A stretch of DNA of 64,000 nucleotides from Candidatus Obscuribacterales bacterium (GCA_019747875.1 JAIEQI010000021.1:45357-109356), one strand, 5' to 3'; counted from the first letter of the stretch, positions 16,748 through 25,745 are shown. The notes: generated by a model from the sequence alone, not told the origin. Translations and numbers: made by a program.

Positions 16748-18130
16748 ATGTCGAAAAATCTTTGCTGGAAAGCGATCCTGGCTCTGCCGATACTTCTTTC
16801 ATTTACTCTGGGTGGAGCAACCTTACTAACTAGTGCGCGAGAGCAGGTTGCTCAGCGCCACGGCACCATTTCAGGAACGTATTTGGCGCAACATTCTGCT
16901 TCTACGGTAAATCCCCAGCGTGTTTACAACCGCGTCTGGGAAATTATCAAGGACGAATATTACGACCAGGAGTACAACCATCAGGACTGGGATCGTTGGA
17001 AAAAACGATATGAAGGCAAGCTCAAAACGCTCGATGATTCCCACAAGGCCATTGAAACAATGCTTGCTAGTTTGGGCGATCGATATACTCGCTTTCTAGA
17101 TCGCGATGCCTTCGATGACGAGAAAGCGCAGATAGACGCTAGACTTTGCGGTGTCGGTATCCAAATCGGCATGGACAAAAGCCAGCGAATTATTGTAATC
17201 GCTCCAATCGATGACACTCCTGCCTCTCATGCCGGTGTATTACCTGGTGATGAAATCGCTGAAGTGGATGGAAAGAGCACCAAAGGAATGTCCGTTGATG
17301 AGGCAGCAAAAATCATCAAAGGACCAAAAAACACGGAAGTTGAGCTGACTCTTGTCCGCAAGACAGAGAAAGTCAAATTGAAAATGGTGCGCGATGAAAT
17401 TCACATCCATTCAATTCCGACAGCAAAAATGCTTGACTCCGAAGTTGGCTACATTAGGCTCACGAGCTTCATTTCGCACGATGCGAATAAGGAAATGCAG
17501 CAAGCGCTAAGCAATCTCTCGAATGCAAAGGGAATTATTCTGGATTTGCGGGATAATCCTGGTGGATTGCTCACTAACGCAATCGAGATATCCAACATGT
17601 TTTTGGATTCCAGAAGCAACATTGTATCGACCGTCGATAAGGATGGATACAAGACGCCAGCTATGTCGGACGGCAAGCCGGTTACACATCAGGCTTTGAT
17701 CGTGTTGATCAACAAAGGTAGTGCCAGTGCCTCCGAAATTGCAAGCGGTGCATTGAAGGATAATGGGCGCGCCACGCTCATTGGTCAGAAGAGTTTCGGA
17801 AAAGGGCTAGTTCAAGGCATCACGCGTTTGGAAGATGGTAGCGGTGTAAACTACACAATTGCTCGCTATCTCACACCGAGCGACACGGATATACACAATA
17901 AGGGTATAGCGCCCGATGTTGTTGTTGATTTGAGTTCTAAGGATTATGAAGAAGGAAAAGGTCCATGGTGGCTTGATCCTGACGGTCCTTCCGCAGTTCG
18001 CAAACCGGAAGACATGAAGGATCTTCAATTGAAGAAAGCTGTTGATGTATTGCACCAACAGCTTCAGGACAAAAAGGTCGCTTTAGGAAAAGCGCAGGGA
18101 GCTAACAATCCATCCTCACTGAGGAATTAG
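16748..18130 (+). CDS. S41 family C-terminal processing peptidase, second copy
   Basis: This 460-residue protein is a paralogue of the protease at 255-1457, with the same order: signal peptide (about 1-30), helical N-region, PDZ domain and S41 core. Catalytic Ser327 lies in SASASE and Lys352 in FGKG, again 25 residues apart; the LRDNPGGL motif is present. It differs in having a longer C-terminal tail (about 60 residues, with a WWLDPDGP segment and basic helix). The ATG at 16748 gives a good signal peptide; an upstream GTG at 16631 in frame would bury it. Two such genes 15 kb apart suggest old duplication with separate substrates. Confidence 0.9.
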   Translation: MSKNLCWKAILALPILLSFTLGGATLLTSAREQVAQRHGTISGTYLAQHSASTVNPQRVYNRVWEIIKDEYYDQEYNHQDWDRWKKRYEGKLKTLDDSHKAIETMLASLGDRYTRFLDRDAFDDEKAQIDARLCGVGIQIGMDKSQRIIVIAPIDDTPASHAGVLPGDEIAEVDGKSTKGMSVDEAAKIIKGPKNTEVELTLVRKTEKVKLKMVRDEIHIHSIPTAKMLDSEVGYIRLTSFISHDANKEMQQALSNLSNAKGIILDLRDNPGGLLTNAIEISNMFLDSRSNIVSTVDKDGYKTPAMSDGKPVTHQALIVLINKGSASASEIASGALKDNGRATLIGQKSFGKGLVQGITRLEDGSGVNYTIARYLTPSDTDIHNKGIAPDVVVDLSSKDYEEGKGPWWLDPDGPSAVRKPEDMKDLQLKKAVDVLHQQLQDKKVALGKAQGANNPSSLRN

Positions 18131-18313
18131 TTCTAATTGCTTGCGGAGGCTGATGAGATGCTGATGGATGGCTGCTGCACGCAGTTGTCTGGCTTACCTT
18201 CGTGAACCTTCATGTAGCTTCGCAGCGACGTAAGTTATCGCCGACAAACCCATAAAACCGGCGTCGAATTCAGGAAAATACCGCATCTAAATGAGATTGA
18301 GAAGAATCTGCTG

Positions 18314-18359
18314 GGCACAATAGATCTGGCTGCTCCATTTTTTGATGGAGTATTGTGCC
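18314..18359 (+). promoter_or_regulatory. nested hairpin in the 5' region of the 1030-residue protein gene
   Basis: GGCACAATA (18314-18322) pairs with TATTGTGCC (18351-18359). Inside it CTCCAT (18333-18338) pairs with ATGGAG (18345-18350), directly abutting the outer arm. It ends 26 bases before the start codon at 18386 and just before the ribosome binding site AGAGGG, so it could act as a terminator or attenuator or control translation. Confidence 0.45.
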
Positions 18360-18385
18360 TAAGCGGGGGGCAGAGGGATTTATAG

Positions 18386-21300
18386 ATGTCTCAGATTTTG
18401 ATCGAGAGTCAGCAGAAAGAAGCTGCATTGGTGTCGGAAAATGGCGACGGCAAGCAAGGTCTTATAAACTTGCAAAAGGAAATTGCAGATCAATACACGG
18501 CGCTGAAGAATCTGCAGGTTGAGATTTTGCAACAGCTTGTTGCTATGAAACAGCTGATGGAGCAAAACAACAAGTTTGCAGAATTGCAGGTTGCCGCTCA
18601 ATTGCTTCCACTGGCGGGATCCCATCCGCAAGCTGAAAAATTGCAGCAAATGCTCTCCATGATGCGCGACAAAGACATGTTCACCGGAATCCTGGCGTTG
18701 ATCAATGATCCAAATCTTGCCGGTGTCAACAGTGTGCCTGCCGATATCGGCGGAGGATCTGAGAATAGCTCAGCGAAGCTCCATGGCTTAGTAGAAGATC
18801 CTGGTGCCAATGAAGATGCTGAACGCAAGCGACTGGAACGAGAAGCTGAGCAAAAACGCCTGGCAAATGAAGCTGAACAAAAGAGACTTTCGCTTGAATC
18901 TGAATTCAGGCAAATGGCTGTTTCAGCTGAACAGAAGAGGTTGGAAGAAGAGGCTGAGAAACAGCGTCTAGCGCTTGAGGCTGACAGAGCCAAAGCTCAG
19001 AGCGAGGAAGAAGAGAAACGTTTGTTGGCAGAAGCTGAGCAAAAGCGTTTGCTCTTGGAAGAAGAGCAAAAACGACTCCTGGATGATGCCCAGAAAAAAC
19101 AAGCGGAGATCGAAGCAGCGCAAAAGAAATTGCAGGAGGAAGCCCAGCAACAAAAGATTGCCATCGAAGAGCAACAGAAGAAACTTGCAGAAGAATCAGA
19201 GCGCAATCGTATTAGTACCGATGCTTCAAGTCTGCTTGCTTCCGATGCACCGGCACAAGCTGTCCCGCCACCACTGCCAGTGGCTAATGCCGTACCGACA
19301 GCAGCGGCACCGCCTGTAAACATTTCAGATTCACTGTTTGACGCTCCATCGCTTTTCGGGTCGGCACAGCCTTCTGTTCAACCGGATCTGAATGCTGCCG
19401 TTGCAGAAACGACAGCTGCTCCGGCAAATAAACCAAGTGAGGTCTCACCAATAACTGATCCCATGGCTGCGGCAGCTGCCGCACTCGCTGCTTTTGATCC
19501 ATTTGCTGCCGCAGCCGCCAAAGGCGGTGCGTCCAACGCAGTAGTCGACCCTTTCGCGCAGGCTACTGGCGCAAGTGCGATTGATGCCTTGAAAGCAATC
19601 GCATCTGTTGTCAATCCTGTAACTGGTGCTGTGTCATCCCCAGTAGACGGAACAGCTGCCGAATCTGCCAATTCGTCTGCGCCTGGACCTGCAGCATCAA
19701 CTCCTGTCGATACTGTTTCGGCAACGCAAACATCATCTGTTCCAGAGCAAGCTGCTACACCGGCACAAACAAGCCCAGCGGCGGTGGATCCATTCGCGGT
19801 CCCAGCCGCTCCGACGGCTGCTTCAGACCCATTTGCGACCCCTCCAGCTCAGGCGCCTGCTGCCTCGTCAGATCCGTTTGCGTCGGCTGTTGATTTGTTC
19901 GCTACGCCATCACCGCCACCACCTGCCAGCTCAGATCCTTTTGCACTCACACCTGCACTGGCGGCTCCCGAGCCAGCACCGGCATCACCATCGGACGCTG
20001 TATCTGCAGAAGAGCAAAACAAGTTCGAGCAAGATCGCGATGCCGAAGCAATTAAATTACTTGAGGAAGCGGAAGCAGCAAGACCTGTTGAAAAGCTCGA
20101 CGAAGCAACTGAACGACTCATTGCACATCAGCAAGCGCATTCGACGGTCGAGCAGCCATTCTCGGAAGCATTCACTCAAGATGGAAATCGACTATTTGGT
20201 GAAGGCAAGTATGCTGAAGCAGAGAAGCATTATCGTGCCGGTCTTCCGACATTAGAGGAAGTGCTCGGGCGCGACCACCTCGCTGTTGTCGAGATTCTCC
20301 ACAAGCTTGGTGTCATAGCATTTAAGCGTGGAAAGTTTGGCGATGCTGAAGAGGCATATCAACAAGCATTGGTTCGCAGAACTGCTGCTTTAGGTACTAA
20401 CCATCCAGACTCAGTTATGACGCTGAATGACCTGGGCGTTTTATACACAGCACGTGGCAATTATGATGAAGCCAAACGGGTACTGACAGAAGCACTCGAA
20501 TACAGACGTAACCTGCACGGTAATGATCACAAGGCTACGGCTGAAACCTGTCACAATCTCGGCGTTCTATATATGTTGCAAGGTGCGATGGGCGATGCCG
20601 GAATTATGATGGAACGTGCCTGCGAGATCAGGAAGAAGATCTTTGGCGAAGACCATGTTGATGTGATCCAGAGCAAGAATGAAATGGGCCGTCTGGCCTA
20701 TCTTCGTGATAAGTTGCCGCAGGCTGAAGCGCTCTTGTCCCAAGCTTTCGTTTATCGAAAAGAAAAATTTGGAGAAGAGCATCCTGATTTTGCACAGACC
20801 TTGCTTTATTGCGGCGACTACTTCAACAAGCTCGGCAAGTATCCGGAAGCCCAACGACTCTTGGAAAATGCGCTTAACGTGCGTAAGAAGAGTCTGGGTG
20901 AGCGGCATCCGGAGACAGCAGAGGCTTTCGCGCAGCTCGGTCTTATGTTCCTCAATATGGGCAACTTTGACGAAGCCAAACGCAACCTCAATCAGTCGTT
21001 GTATATTCGCAAAACAACTTTTGGCGAAAACCATCAATATACTGCCGGGTCAATGCACCACTTCGGCAAGATGTGCTTAGTCCGAAGCTTAGTCGAAGAC
21101 CCGAGCTACTTGAAAGAGGGTACGCCACTGATTGAGAAATCGCTGAGCATCCGTAAGAAAATTCTCGGCGATCAGCATCCCGATACACTTGAGTCCTTAC
21201 ATACGATGGGTGCGATGTTTACCGCGATGGGTAGTACTACTCAAGCAGAGCCGCTGCTGCGCATGGCGCTAGCGAAACGGAAAGAGGTCTTTGGACCGAA

Positions 21301-21478
21301 TCACTTAACCGTTGCCGACACTGATCACGAACTTGCTGTTTGCTTGGTCAAGCTAGGCAGAAAGCAGGAAGCACTTGCTTCACTGGAAGAAGAGCTTGCA
21401 ATTAGAGCTGGACTACTTGGTGCTGAGAGTCCTGTCGTCGTGCGAACACGCGCTGAAGCTCAGAAGTTGCTCGCATAA
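18386..21478 (+). CDS. large coiled-coil, DPFA-motif and TPR protein
   Basis: The 1030-residue product has no signal peptide. Parts in order: a helical head (1-110); a charged coiled coil (about 143-275) built from AEQKRL-type heptads; an Ala/Pro/Ser-rich flexible region (about 280-535) with six DPFA motifs (371, 388, 468, 481, 496, 517) and one DLFA; then kinesin-light-chain-type TPRs of 42 residues (about 594-1030). The architecture is that of a cytoplasmic scaffold. AGAGGG at 18372-18377 is the ribosome binding site. It converges on the zinc-binding protein gene with eight bases between stop codons. Function is unknown. Confidence 0.8.
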   Translation: MSQILIESQQKEAALVSENGDGKQGLINLQKEIADQYTALKNLQVEILQQLVAMKQLMEQNNKFAELQVAAQLLPLAGSHPQAEKLQQMLSMMRDKDMFTGILALINDPNLAGVNSVPADIGGGSENSSAKLHGLVEDPGANEDAERKRLEREAEQKRLANEAEQKRLSLESEFRQMAVSAEQKRLEEEAEKQRLALEADRAKAQSEEEEKRLLAEAEQKRLLLEEEQKRLLDDAQKKQAEIEAAQKKLQEEAQQQKIAIEEQQKKLAEESERNRISTDASSLLASDAPAQAVPPPLPVANAVPTAAAPPVNISDSLFDAPSLFGSAQPSVQPDLNAAVAETTAAPANKPSEVSPITDPMAAAAAALAAFDPFAAAAAKGGASNAVVDPFAQATGASAIDALKAIASVVNPVTGAVSSPVDGTAAESANSSAPGPAASTPVDTVSATQTSSVPEQAATPAQTSPAAVDPFAVPAAPTAASDPFATPPAQAPAASSDPFASAVDLFATPSPPPPASSDPFALTPALAAPEPAPASPSDAVSAEEQNKFEQDRDAEAIKLLEEAEAARPVEKLDEATERLIAHQQAHSTVEQPFSEAFTQDGNRLFGEGKYAEAEKHYRAGLPTLEEVLGRDHLAVVEILHKLGVIAFKRGKFGDAEEAYQQALVRRTAALGTNHPDSVMTLNDLGVLYTARGNYDEAKRVLTEALEYRRNLHGNDHKATAETCHNLGVLYMLQGAMGDAGIMMERACEIRKKIFGEDHVDVIQSKNEMGRLAYLRDKLPQAEALLSQAFVYRKEKFGEEHPDFAQTLLYCGDYFNKLGKYPEAQRLLENALNVRKKSLGERHPETAEAFAQLGLMFLNMGNFDEAKRNLNQSLYIRKTTFGENHQYTAGSMHHFGKMCLVRSLVEDPSYLKEGTPLIEKSLSIRKKILGDQHPDTLESLHTMGAMFTAMGSTTQAEPLLRMALAKRKEVFGPNHLTVADTDHELAVCLVKLGRKQEALASLEEELAIRAGLLGAESPVVVRTRAEAQKLLA

Positions 21479-21486
21479 CTGTCCTG

Positions 21487-22245
21487 CTAACTGCGATTCT
21501 CATCAGATTTTTTCTGCCTGTAGCGGCGCTGTTTCTCTGCGAGGTATTGAGGGTCTTTCAATTGCTTTGCAATTTGGAAGGTCGCGAAGCGGCAAGCATC
21601 AGAGCAGTATTTTGATCGAGACCTGGTGACAAAGAGATCTGCGCAGCGCTGAATCTCTGGCGTTTGCTCAAGTCTTTGCTCAACAATAAGTGGAATCTCT
21701 TTTCTCCACAACTCCTCAGTTGCATTGTTAACACCAGAGACCGTGCTTATTTGGTCAGCTTTTTGATTGCGAAATAGCCCTTCGCAACGGTGAACGAAGA
21801 GTCCGTCGCCTGATTCAATCATCCGCGATAGGTCGCTTGAGAAATTCAAAATGAGAGTTCCAAGCATCGTCACATATTCTGATTCCGATAATTCGGGCAG
21901 ATTCAAGCTGGCGCTAAGGGATGGGCTGCTATTGGGATCGAAGGAAAGAGTCAGGTTCCTCAAATAGTGGGACAAGAACGCCGTATCGACATCTTGCATT
22001 CTTGTCGCATCAGTTTCTCGGCCAAGATCAAAACTGTTGCAGAAATGGATCTGGTAAACCAGATTCCGGATTTGAGTTAGCAAAGTCAGAAAGAACTCGA
22101 GCTCCCCCGACGTTGGTTCCCTGGCAGGGGACGAAGACGGCAGCCACCGGGCTAATTGCTGCATCCACGCCCTGGCTTGCAGGTCGTTGGTCCATTGAGT
22201 TTGCTCGTTGAGCGTGTCGATCCACGAGAGTTCGGACGTTTTCAC
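21487..22245 (-). CDS. CGNR-like zinc-finger protein, possible transcription regulator
   Basis: The 252-residue protein ends in a segment resembling the CGNR-type zinc finger: RCADLFVTRSRSKYCSDACR at 200-219, followed by a basic tail (QRRYRQKK). Only three of the usual four cysteines are visible. Proteins of this family are predicted stress-related DNA-binding regulators. The N-terminal ~190 residues are helical and would be the ligand-sensing part. It starts at GTG (22245) and is divergent from a MATE exporter, with paired palindromes between them. It is the natural candidate for the repressor binding those sites; this is inference from position. Confidence 0.55.
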   Translation of the reverse strand: MKTSELSWIDTLNEQTQWTNDLQARAWMQQLARWLPSSSPAREPTSGELEFFLTLLTQIRNLVYQIHFCNSFDLGRETDATRMQDVDTAFLSHYLRNLTLSFDPNSSPSLSASLNLPELSESEYVTMLGTLILNFSSDLSRMIESGDGLFVHRCEGLFRNQKADQISTVSGVNNATEELWRKEIPLIVEQRLEQTPEIQRCADLFVTRSRSKYCSDACRFATFQIAKQLKDPQYLAEKQRRYRQKKSDENRS

Positions 22246-22291
22246 TTAGTCCACATATAACTGATGGGCGGAAACCGTTAAAAGTATAACA

Positions 22292-22340
22292 TTGACTACC
22301 ACGAATGTGCGTGGTAGTGTTACCACGAAATGTTGTGGTA
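22292..22340 (+). promoter_or_regulatory. MATE gene promoter with two tandem 20-bp palindromic operators
   Basis: A -35 TTGACT (22292-22297) and a weak -10 TAGTGT (22315-22320) are 17 bp apart. Over and just after them lie two imperfect copies of one palindrome: TACCACGAATGTGCGTGGTA (22297-22316) and TACCACGAAATGTTGTGGTA (22321-22340), 24 bp apart. The first extends to 8-bp arms (22296-22303 with 22310-22317). Bound protein would cover the promoter, so repression of the exporter is expected. Confidence 0.65.
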
Positions 22341-22394
22341 CTCAAATTGCTTCGTTTTGAGACGAATCGATCGATATTTTGGGGTTTTGATGTC

Positions 22395-23786
22395 ATGAGA
22401 TTGGATTTTAGTGATGCGAGCAGGCAATCCCCATTGATAGCTTGTTGGAAGCTTTTTTACCCGCTAGCTATTTCCATGATGCTTAGCTCCACTATTGGAG
22501 TGCTGGACATGTATTTAGCGTCTATCGTTGGACCTGAAGGACAAGCCGCCGTAGGTATAGGCGATCAAATGATCTTTGCGGTAATTGTGTTAGGCACAGG
22601 TTTGAGCTGTGCAGCCTCGTCCTTAGTATCGAGGAGTGTCGGTGCTAAACAATTTTCGGTATGTCAGACAGCTTCCTTTGCTGCTCTCTTACTTGCCGCA
22701 GTCATCGGAATCTTATCTACATTCGCTGCAAGTGGCTTTGCGGCGTCGTTCCTGAAGATGTTTCATTGTTCCCCGGATGTGGAATCTCTGGCAATACCAT
22801 ATACGGTGTTATGTTCTTTTGCCAACGCCCCATTTATAGTTGTTTTGTGCCAATCAGCAATTTTTCGATCTCTATCCAGAACCGACCTTGCTTTATATGT
22901 TCAGCTCCTAACGGTGGGTAGCTGCCATCTTCTCTCTTGGACTCTCTTCTTTTCCGATTTTGACGGGGGACATTCGCTAACTGCTCTTTCCCTTGCTTGG
23001 GTGATTTCATCCTTTATTGGTGCTTCAGCGGGGATGCTCATGGTTATTCGCTTGTTTGCACCGTTAAAAACCACAGATGATTTCCTCAGCAAGTCTCAGA
23101 TGCTAAAAGTGCTAGCCGAATTGTGTAAGCTTGCAATCCCTGCCGTAATGGCGGAATTGGCGGTCGTTGCCGCTAACTTTTTACTTTATGGATTGTCTTC
23201 AGGTTTGACCGATGCTGCCTCAGCGCAGGCAGCGCTGACGGTAAAACTAAAAATCGAAGAGACCATAGCACTAATACCCATAATGGCATTAGGCATGGCA
23301 GCTTCCGTTGTGGTGGGGCAGAATGTCGGAGCAGGAGAAGCTAGAACTGCGTACTTAAGCGCCCTGAGGATAGCCGGTTTTGGAGCCGCTTTGGCGCTAG
23401 TGGTCGGTGCTCTTGTAAGTATGTTCGCGGGAGTAATCTCAAATGGTTTCTCAAACGATCTAATTACTCAGCGTGGAATATTCAACTATCTGATTCTGAG
23501 CATTTTGTATTTCCCTGCTTGTGCATTTTCCACGACTATAGCCAATGCAATTGAAGGTGCCGGCTCTACTGTAATGCCCATGTGGATGACACTTCTGATA
23601 CTGGTTCTCTTTAGAGGTATCTGCGCCTTTGTTTTTGCAATTAACTTCGGCTTGGGAATCTTCGGAATCGCAATCTCACTATGCCTAAGTCAGATCATCA
23701 TGGCCTGCGGCTCGTATTTCCTTCTTCACTTCTTTTTCTTTCGATCGGGTGTCATTCGCTCTCATTGTCCAACTGTCTGCCATTAA
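22395..23786 (+). CDS. MATE family multidrug/toxin exporter
   Basis: The product of 463 residues has twelve hydrophobic helices arranged as two similar halves, the normal MATE length and layout. These carriers expel cationic drugs or metabolites in exchange for Na+ or H+. Family-like features include the early helix pair with VLDMYLASIVG and QAAVGIGDQ and, in the second half, the helix containing ASVVVGQNVGAGEARTA. The ATG at 22395 is chosen over the GTG at 22305, which lies inside the operator region. The gene is divergent from the CGNR-like gene and separated from it by the tandem palindromes, a typical exporter/regulator pair. The substrate is unknown. Confidence 0.88.
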   Translation: MRLDFSDASRQSPLIACWKLFYPLAISMMLSSTIGVLDMYLASIVGPEGQAAVGIGDQMIFAVIVLGTGLSCAASSLVSRSVGAKQFSVCQTASFAALLLAAVIGILSTFAASGFAASFLKMFHCSPDVESLAIPYTVLCSFANAPFIVVLCQSAIFRSLSRTDLALYVQLLTVGSCHLLSWTLFFSDFDGGHSLTALSLAWVISSFIGASAGMLMVIRLFAPLKTTDDFLSKSQMLKVLAELCKLAIPAVMAELAVVAANFLLYGLSSGLTDAASAQAALTVKLKIEETIALIPIMALGMAASVVVGQNVGAGEARTAYLSALRIAGFGAALALVVGALVSMFAGVISNGFSNDLITQRGIFNYLILSILYFPACAFSTTIANAIEGAGSTVMPMWMTLLILVLFRGICAFVFAINFGLGIFGIAISLCLSQIIMACGSYFLLHFFFFRSGVIRSHCPTVCH

Positions 23787-23928
23787 CAACCTGCTTAACC
23801 AAATCGCATAGAGGGAGCATGACCTTCGATATAGTTGCGGATGACTAGAGACAAATTTACATGTTCTCTTGCAAGAAGTATTCTAATTTCATGAGCAGCG
23901 TAATGCAGCAATGCGTTAAGTCTGACTG

Positions 23929-23947
23929 CTGAAAGGCTTTCTTTCAG
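23929..23947 (+). promoter_or_regulatory. small hairpin in the leader of the first pilin-like gene
   Basis: CTGAAAG (23929-23935) pairs with CTTTCAG (23941-23947) around a five-base loop, about 50 bases before the start codon. It may stabilise the mRNA of a highly expressed small protein. The rest of 23787-24000 shows only the ribosome binding site GGAGG near 23988. Confidence 0.35.
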
Positions 23948-24000
23948 TCCAAGTTTCTTCTTACTAATTACTTTCTTTAACGCTTACGGAGGCAGTTGCC

Positions 24001-24522
24001 ATGCGTTCTATCTCTACTTTGCTTTCACGTACTACACTTGCAGCTCTTGCTGCAACAGCTATTTTGTCTTTGCCCTCGAATGCTCAGATCGCTGACGCTT
24101 TTGATTCAACGGCTGCTACAGGAAATCAAACTAATAACACTGGATTCTATACAGGTTCGCAAACGCAACAAGGTGGTTATGCATCCGCTCCGATGCTTCA
24201 AGGTGCCACATTTGGAACAGTTGGACCGCAAGGCAATGATGCAACAGTGATTATGGGAATTAACACCGGTGGCACTGTTCGCGTAAACAATCTCGCCAAC
24301 CTGGAAGCCTTGTTGAACATCATCGCAAACGGCATGGAGATTCTCGGAATAGCATGGGGTGGTCCTACTATGATCATGGGCTTCATGCATATGGCTGCTG
24401 GAACACAAGATGCAATGAAGCGTGTTCTGTGGGGCATGGGCGGCGTGACTGGCGGTCTGGCAACTCCGGGCTGTATCAACTGGCTTGTTGCATCTGCCCG
24501 TGATGCGAATCTGTTCTCATAA
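24001..24522 (+). CDS. small secreted two-helix protein, VirB2/TrbC pilin-like (copy 1)
   Basis: The 173-residue product has a signal peptide (about 1-29, ending SNAQ). A polar Gln/Asn/Gly/Thr-rich segment follows (about 30-95: STAATGNQTNNTG, QQGG, GPQGNDATV), then two hydrophobic helices (about 103-132 and 143-165) joined by a basic turn, GTQDAMKRVLWG. That helix-basic loop-helix layout after a signal peptide recalls VirB2/TrbC pilins of type IV secretion systems; the long polar stretch before it is unusual. A strong GGAGG precedes the ATG and a terminator follows. Copies 2 and 3 (25166 and 27356) are nearly identical in the last 100 residues. The pilin identity is inference; no other secretion gene is visible. 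Confidence 0.6.
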   Translation: MRSISTLLSRTTLAALAATAILSLPSNAQIADAFDSTAATGNQTNNTGFYTGSQTQQGGYASAPMLQGATFGTVGPQGNDATVIMGINTGGTVRVNNLANLEALLNIIANGMEILGIAWGGPTMIMGFMHMAAGTQDAMKRVLWGMGGVTGGLATPGCINWLVASARDANLFS

Positions 24523-24662
24523 AGGTCAGGCATAGCTTGCAAGCCCTTACATGGCCAATCTGAGTTCTTTATACAAGGATATGCGCAAAAAGGAGGTGGT
24601 TACTTTCGTTGTTATCGCGCGGAATAAATCAGGAGTTCAGTTTTACTAGCGCGGAAAGGCGA

Positions 24663-24696
24663 CCGCCCACTGCTTATTGGCAAGTGGGCGGTTTTG
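24663..24696 (+). terminator. intrinsic terminator after pilin-like copy 1
   Basis: CCGCCCACT (24663-24671) pairs with AGTGGGCGG (24683-24691), followed by TTTTG. It ends transcription of the gene stopping at 24522. Confidence 0.8.
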
Positions 24697-24711
24697 CACA
24701 ATTCGTGTGCG

Positions 24712-24846
24712 TTAATCCAGCTTGAGCTGGCGCATCAATTCTTCTCCGCTTGGTTTATCGATTCGAATATCTGGGGCAATTCCTTGTCCAAACGTATTTA
24801 TGAAGCGATTATGAGGGGATCTGCCAGCGACCAATGATGGACCTGG
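24712..24846 (-). pseudogene. 3' remnant of an S41-type peptidase gene
   Basis: Minus-strand codons from 24846 down to a TAA at 24712-24714 read VAGRSPHNRFINTFGQ, GIAPDIRIDKPSGEELM and RQLKLD. GIAPD near the end of an open frame matches the C-terminal signature of S41 peptidases (NKGIAPDVVVD in the copy at 16748). A TAG at 24847-24849 closes the frame upstream and no start or catalytic region is present, so this is a leftover gene end. The match is short, so the assignment is moderate. Confidence 0.4.
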
Positions 24847-24928
24847 CTAGACAGAACCGCTCGGGACTCTGGTTTGCACTGCCTGTCTGACCCGGTTGGT
24901 GCTCACCGGCACCCCACCTGACCCAGTC

Positions 24929-24967
24929 ATGCCCTTGGGTCATGCCCCGGGGTAATGCCCCGGACAG
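24929..24967. repeat. three tandem 13-bp ATGCCC repeats
   Basis: ATGCCC recurs at 24929, 24942 and 24955, exactly 13 bp apart, with the pattern ATGCCC(C/T)(T/C)GGG. An inverted copy, GGGCAT, lies at 25028-25033 inside ATGACCCGGGCATGACC. The remainder of the 640-base gap between pilin-like copies 1 and 2 holds the S41 remnant, a terminator and no gene that I can support. Confidence 0.4.
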
Positions 24968-25165
24968 CTTGCTGCACAGGCGCTCCCGCTATCGGTGTGA
25001 CTTGAGGCATGCTTCCGAACATGACCCGGGCATGACCAAAGTCATATTTACTTTGGGGTAGGGTCAACATAGTATTAAGTCATCGAATGCAAGACATCGA
25101 AATCTTCAAAACGGTCTTACCACTTACTCCTCTTTTAATAAATATGCTCTTCGGAGGGCACTGTT

Positions 25166-25675
25166 ATGTCTTTTACTAAATCTATCGTTCGTTCTACTCT
25201 CGCAGCTGGTGCTCTCGTCGCTCTCTCAATGCCAGCGTTCGCACAAGACGCTTTTGATTCGACCGCTGCAACCGGTAACCAAACCAACAACACCGGTAAC
25301 TTTACCGGCGCTCAGTCGCAGCAAGGTGGTTATGCATCGGCTCCGATGCTCCAAGGTGCCACCAACGGTACAATCGGACCACAAGGCGGTGACGCTACCG
25401 TCATCCAAGGTGTCAACACCGCAGGTACAGTCCGCGTAAACAACTTGGCTAACTTGGAAGCCTTGCTTAACATTATCGCTAACGGTATGGAAATCCTCGG
25501 TATTGCCTGGGGCGGACCTACAATGATCATGGGCTTCATGCACATGGCTGCCGGTACGCAAGATGCTATGAAGAGAGTACTCTGGGGCGCTGCCGGTGTA
25601 ACTGGCGGTCTGGCAACACCCGGTTGTATCAACTGGCTCGTTGCTTCAGCCCGTGACGCTAACCTCTTCAGCTAA
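25166..25675 (+). CDS. small secreted two-helix protein, VirB2/TrbC pilin-like (copy 2)
   Basis: The 169-residue paralogue of the protein at 24001 has a signal peptide ending MPAFAQ and the same polar segment (STAATGNQTNNTG, TGAQSQQGG). The two C-terminal helices are almost unchanged, with GTQDAMKRVLWGAAG between them. It differs from copy 3 at only four mature residues, yet the two genes differ at many third codon positions, which shows long conservation rather than recent copying. A strong GGAGGG site precedes the start, and a terminator follows at 25716. Codon choice and signals suggest high expression. Confidence 0.65.
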   Translation: MSFTKSIVRSTLAAGALVALSMPAFAQDAFDSTAATGNQTNNTGNFTGAQSQQGGYASAPMLQGATNGTIGPQGGDATVIQGVNTAGTVRVNNLANLEALLNIIANGMEILGIAWGGPTMIMGFMHMAAGTQDAMKRVLWGAAGVTGGLATPGCINWLVASARDANLFS

Positions 25676-25715
25676 GAAACAGACTTAACCGCAAGTAGTG
25701 GTGAAAAAGAAAGAT

Positions 25716-25745
25716 GGGGTCACCTGGTAAAGGTGACCTCGTTTT
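25716..25745 (+). terminator. intrinsic terminator after pilin-like copy 2
   Basis: GGTCACCT (25718-25725) pairs with AGGTGACC (25731-25738) with a five-base loop, extended by G25716-C25740, followed by GTTTTCT. Confidence 0.75.

Noticed and set aside
24901..25033. CRISPR-like array
   Set aside because: Repeat units are only 13 bp, contiguous, three in number and without spacers of constant length.
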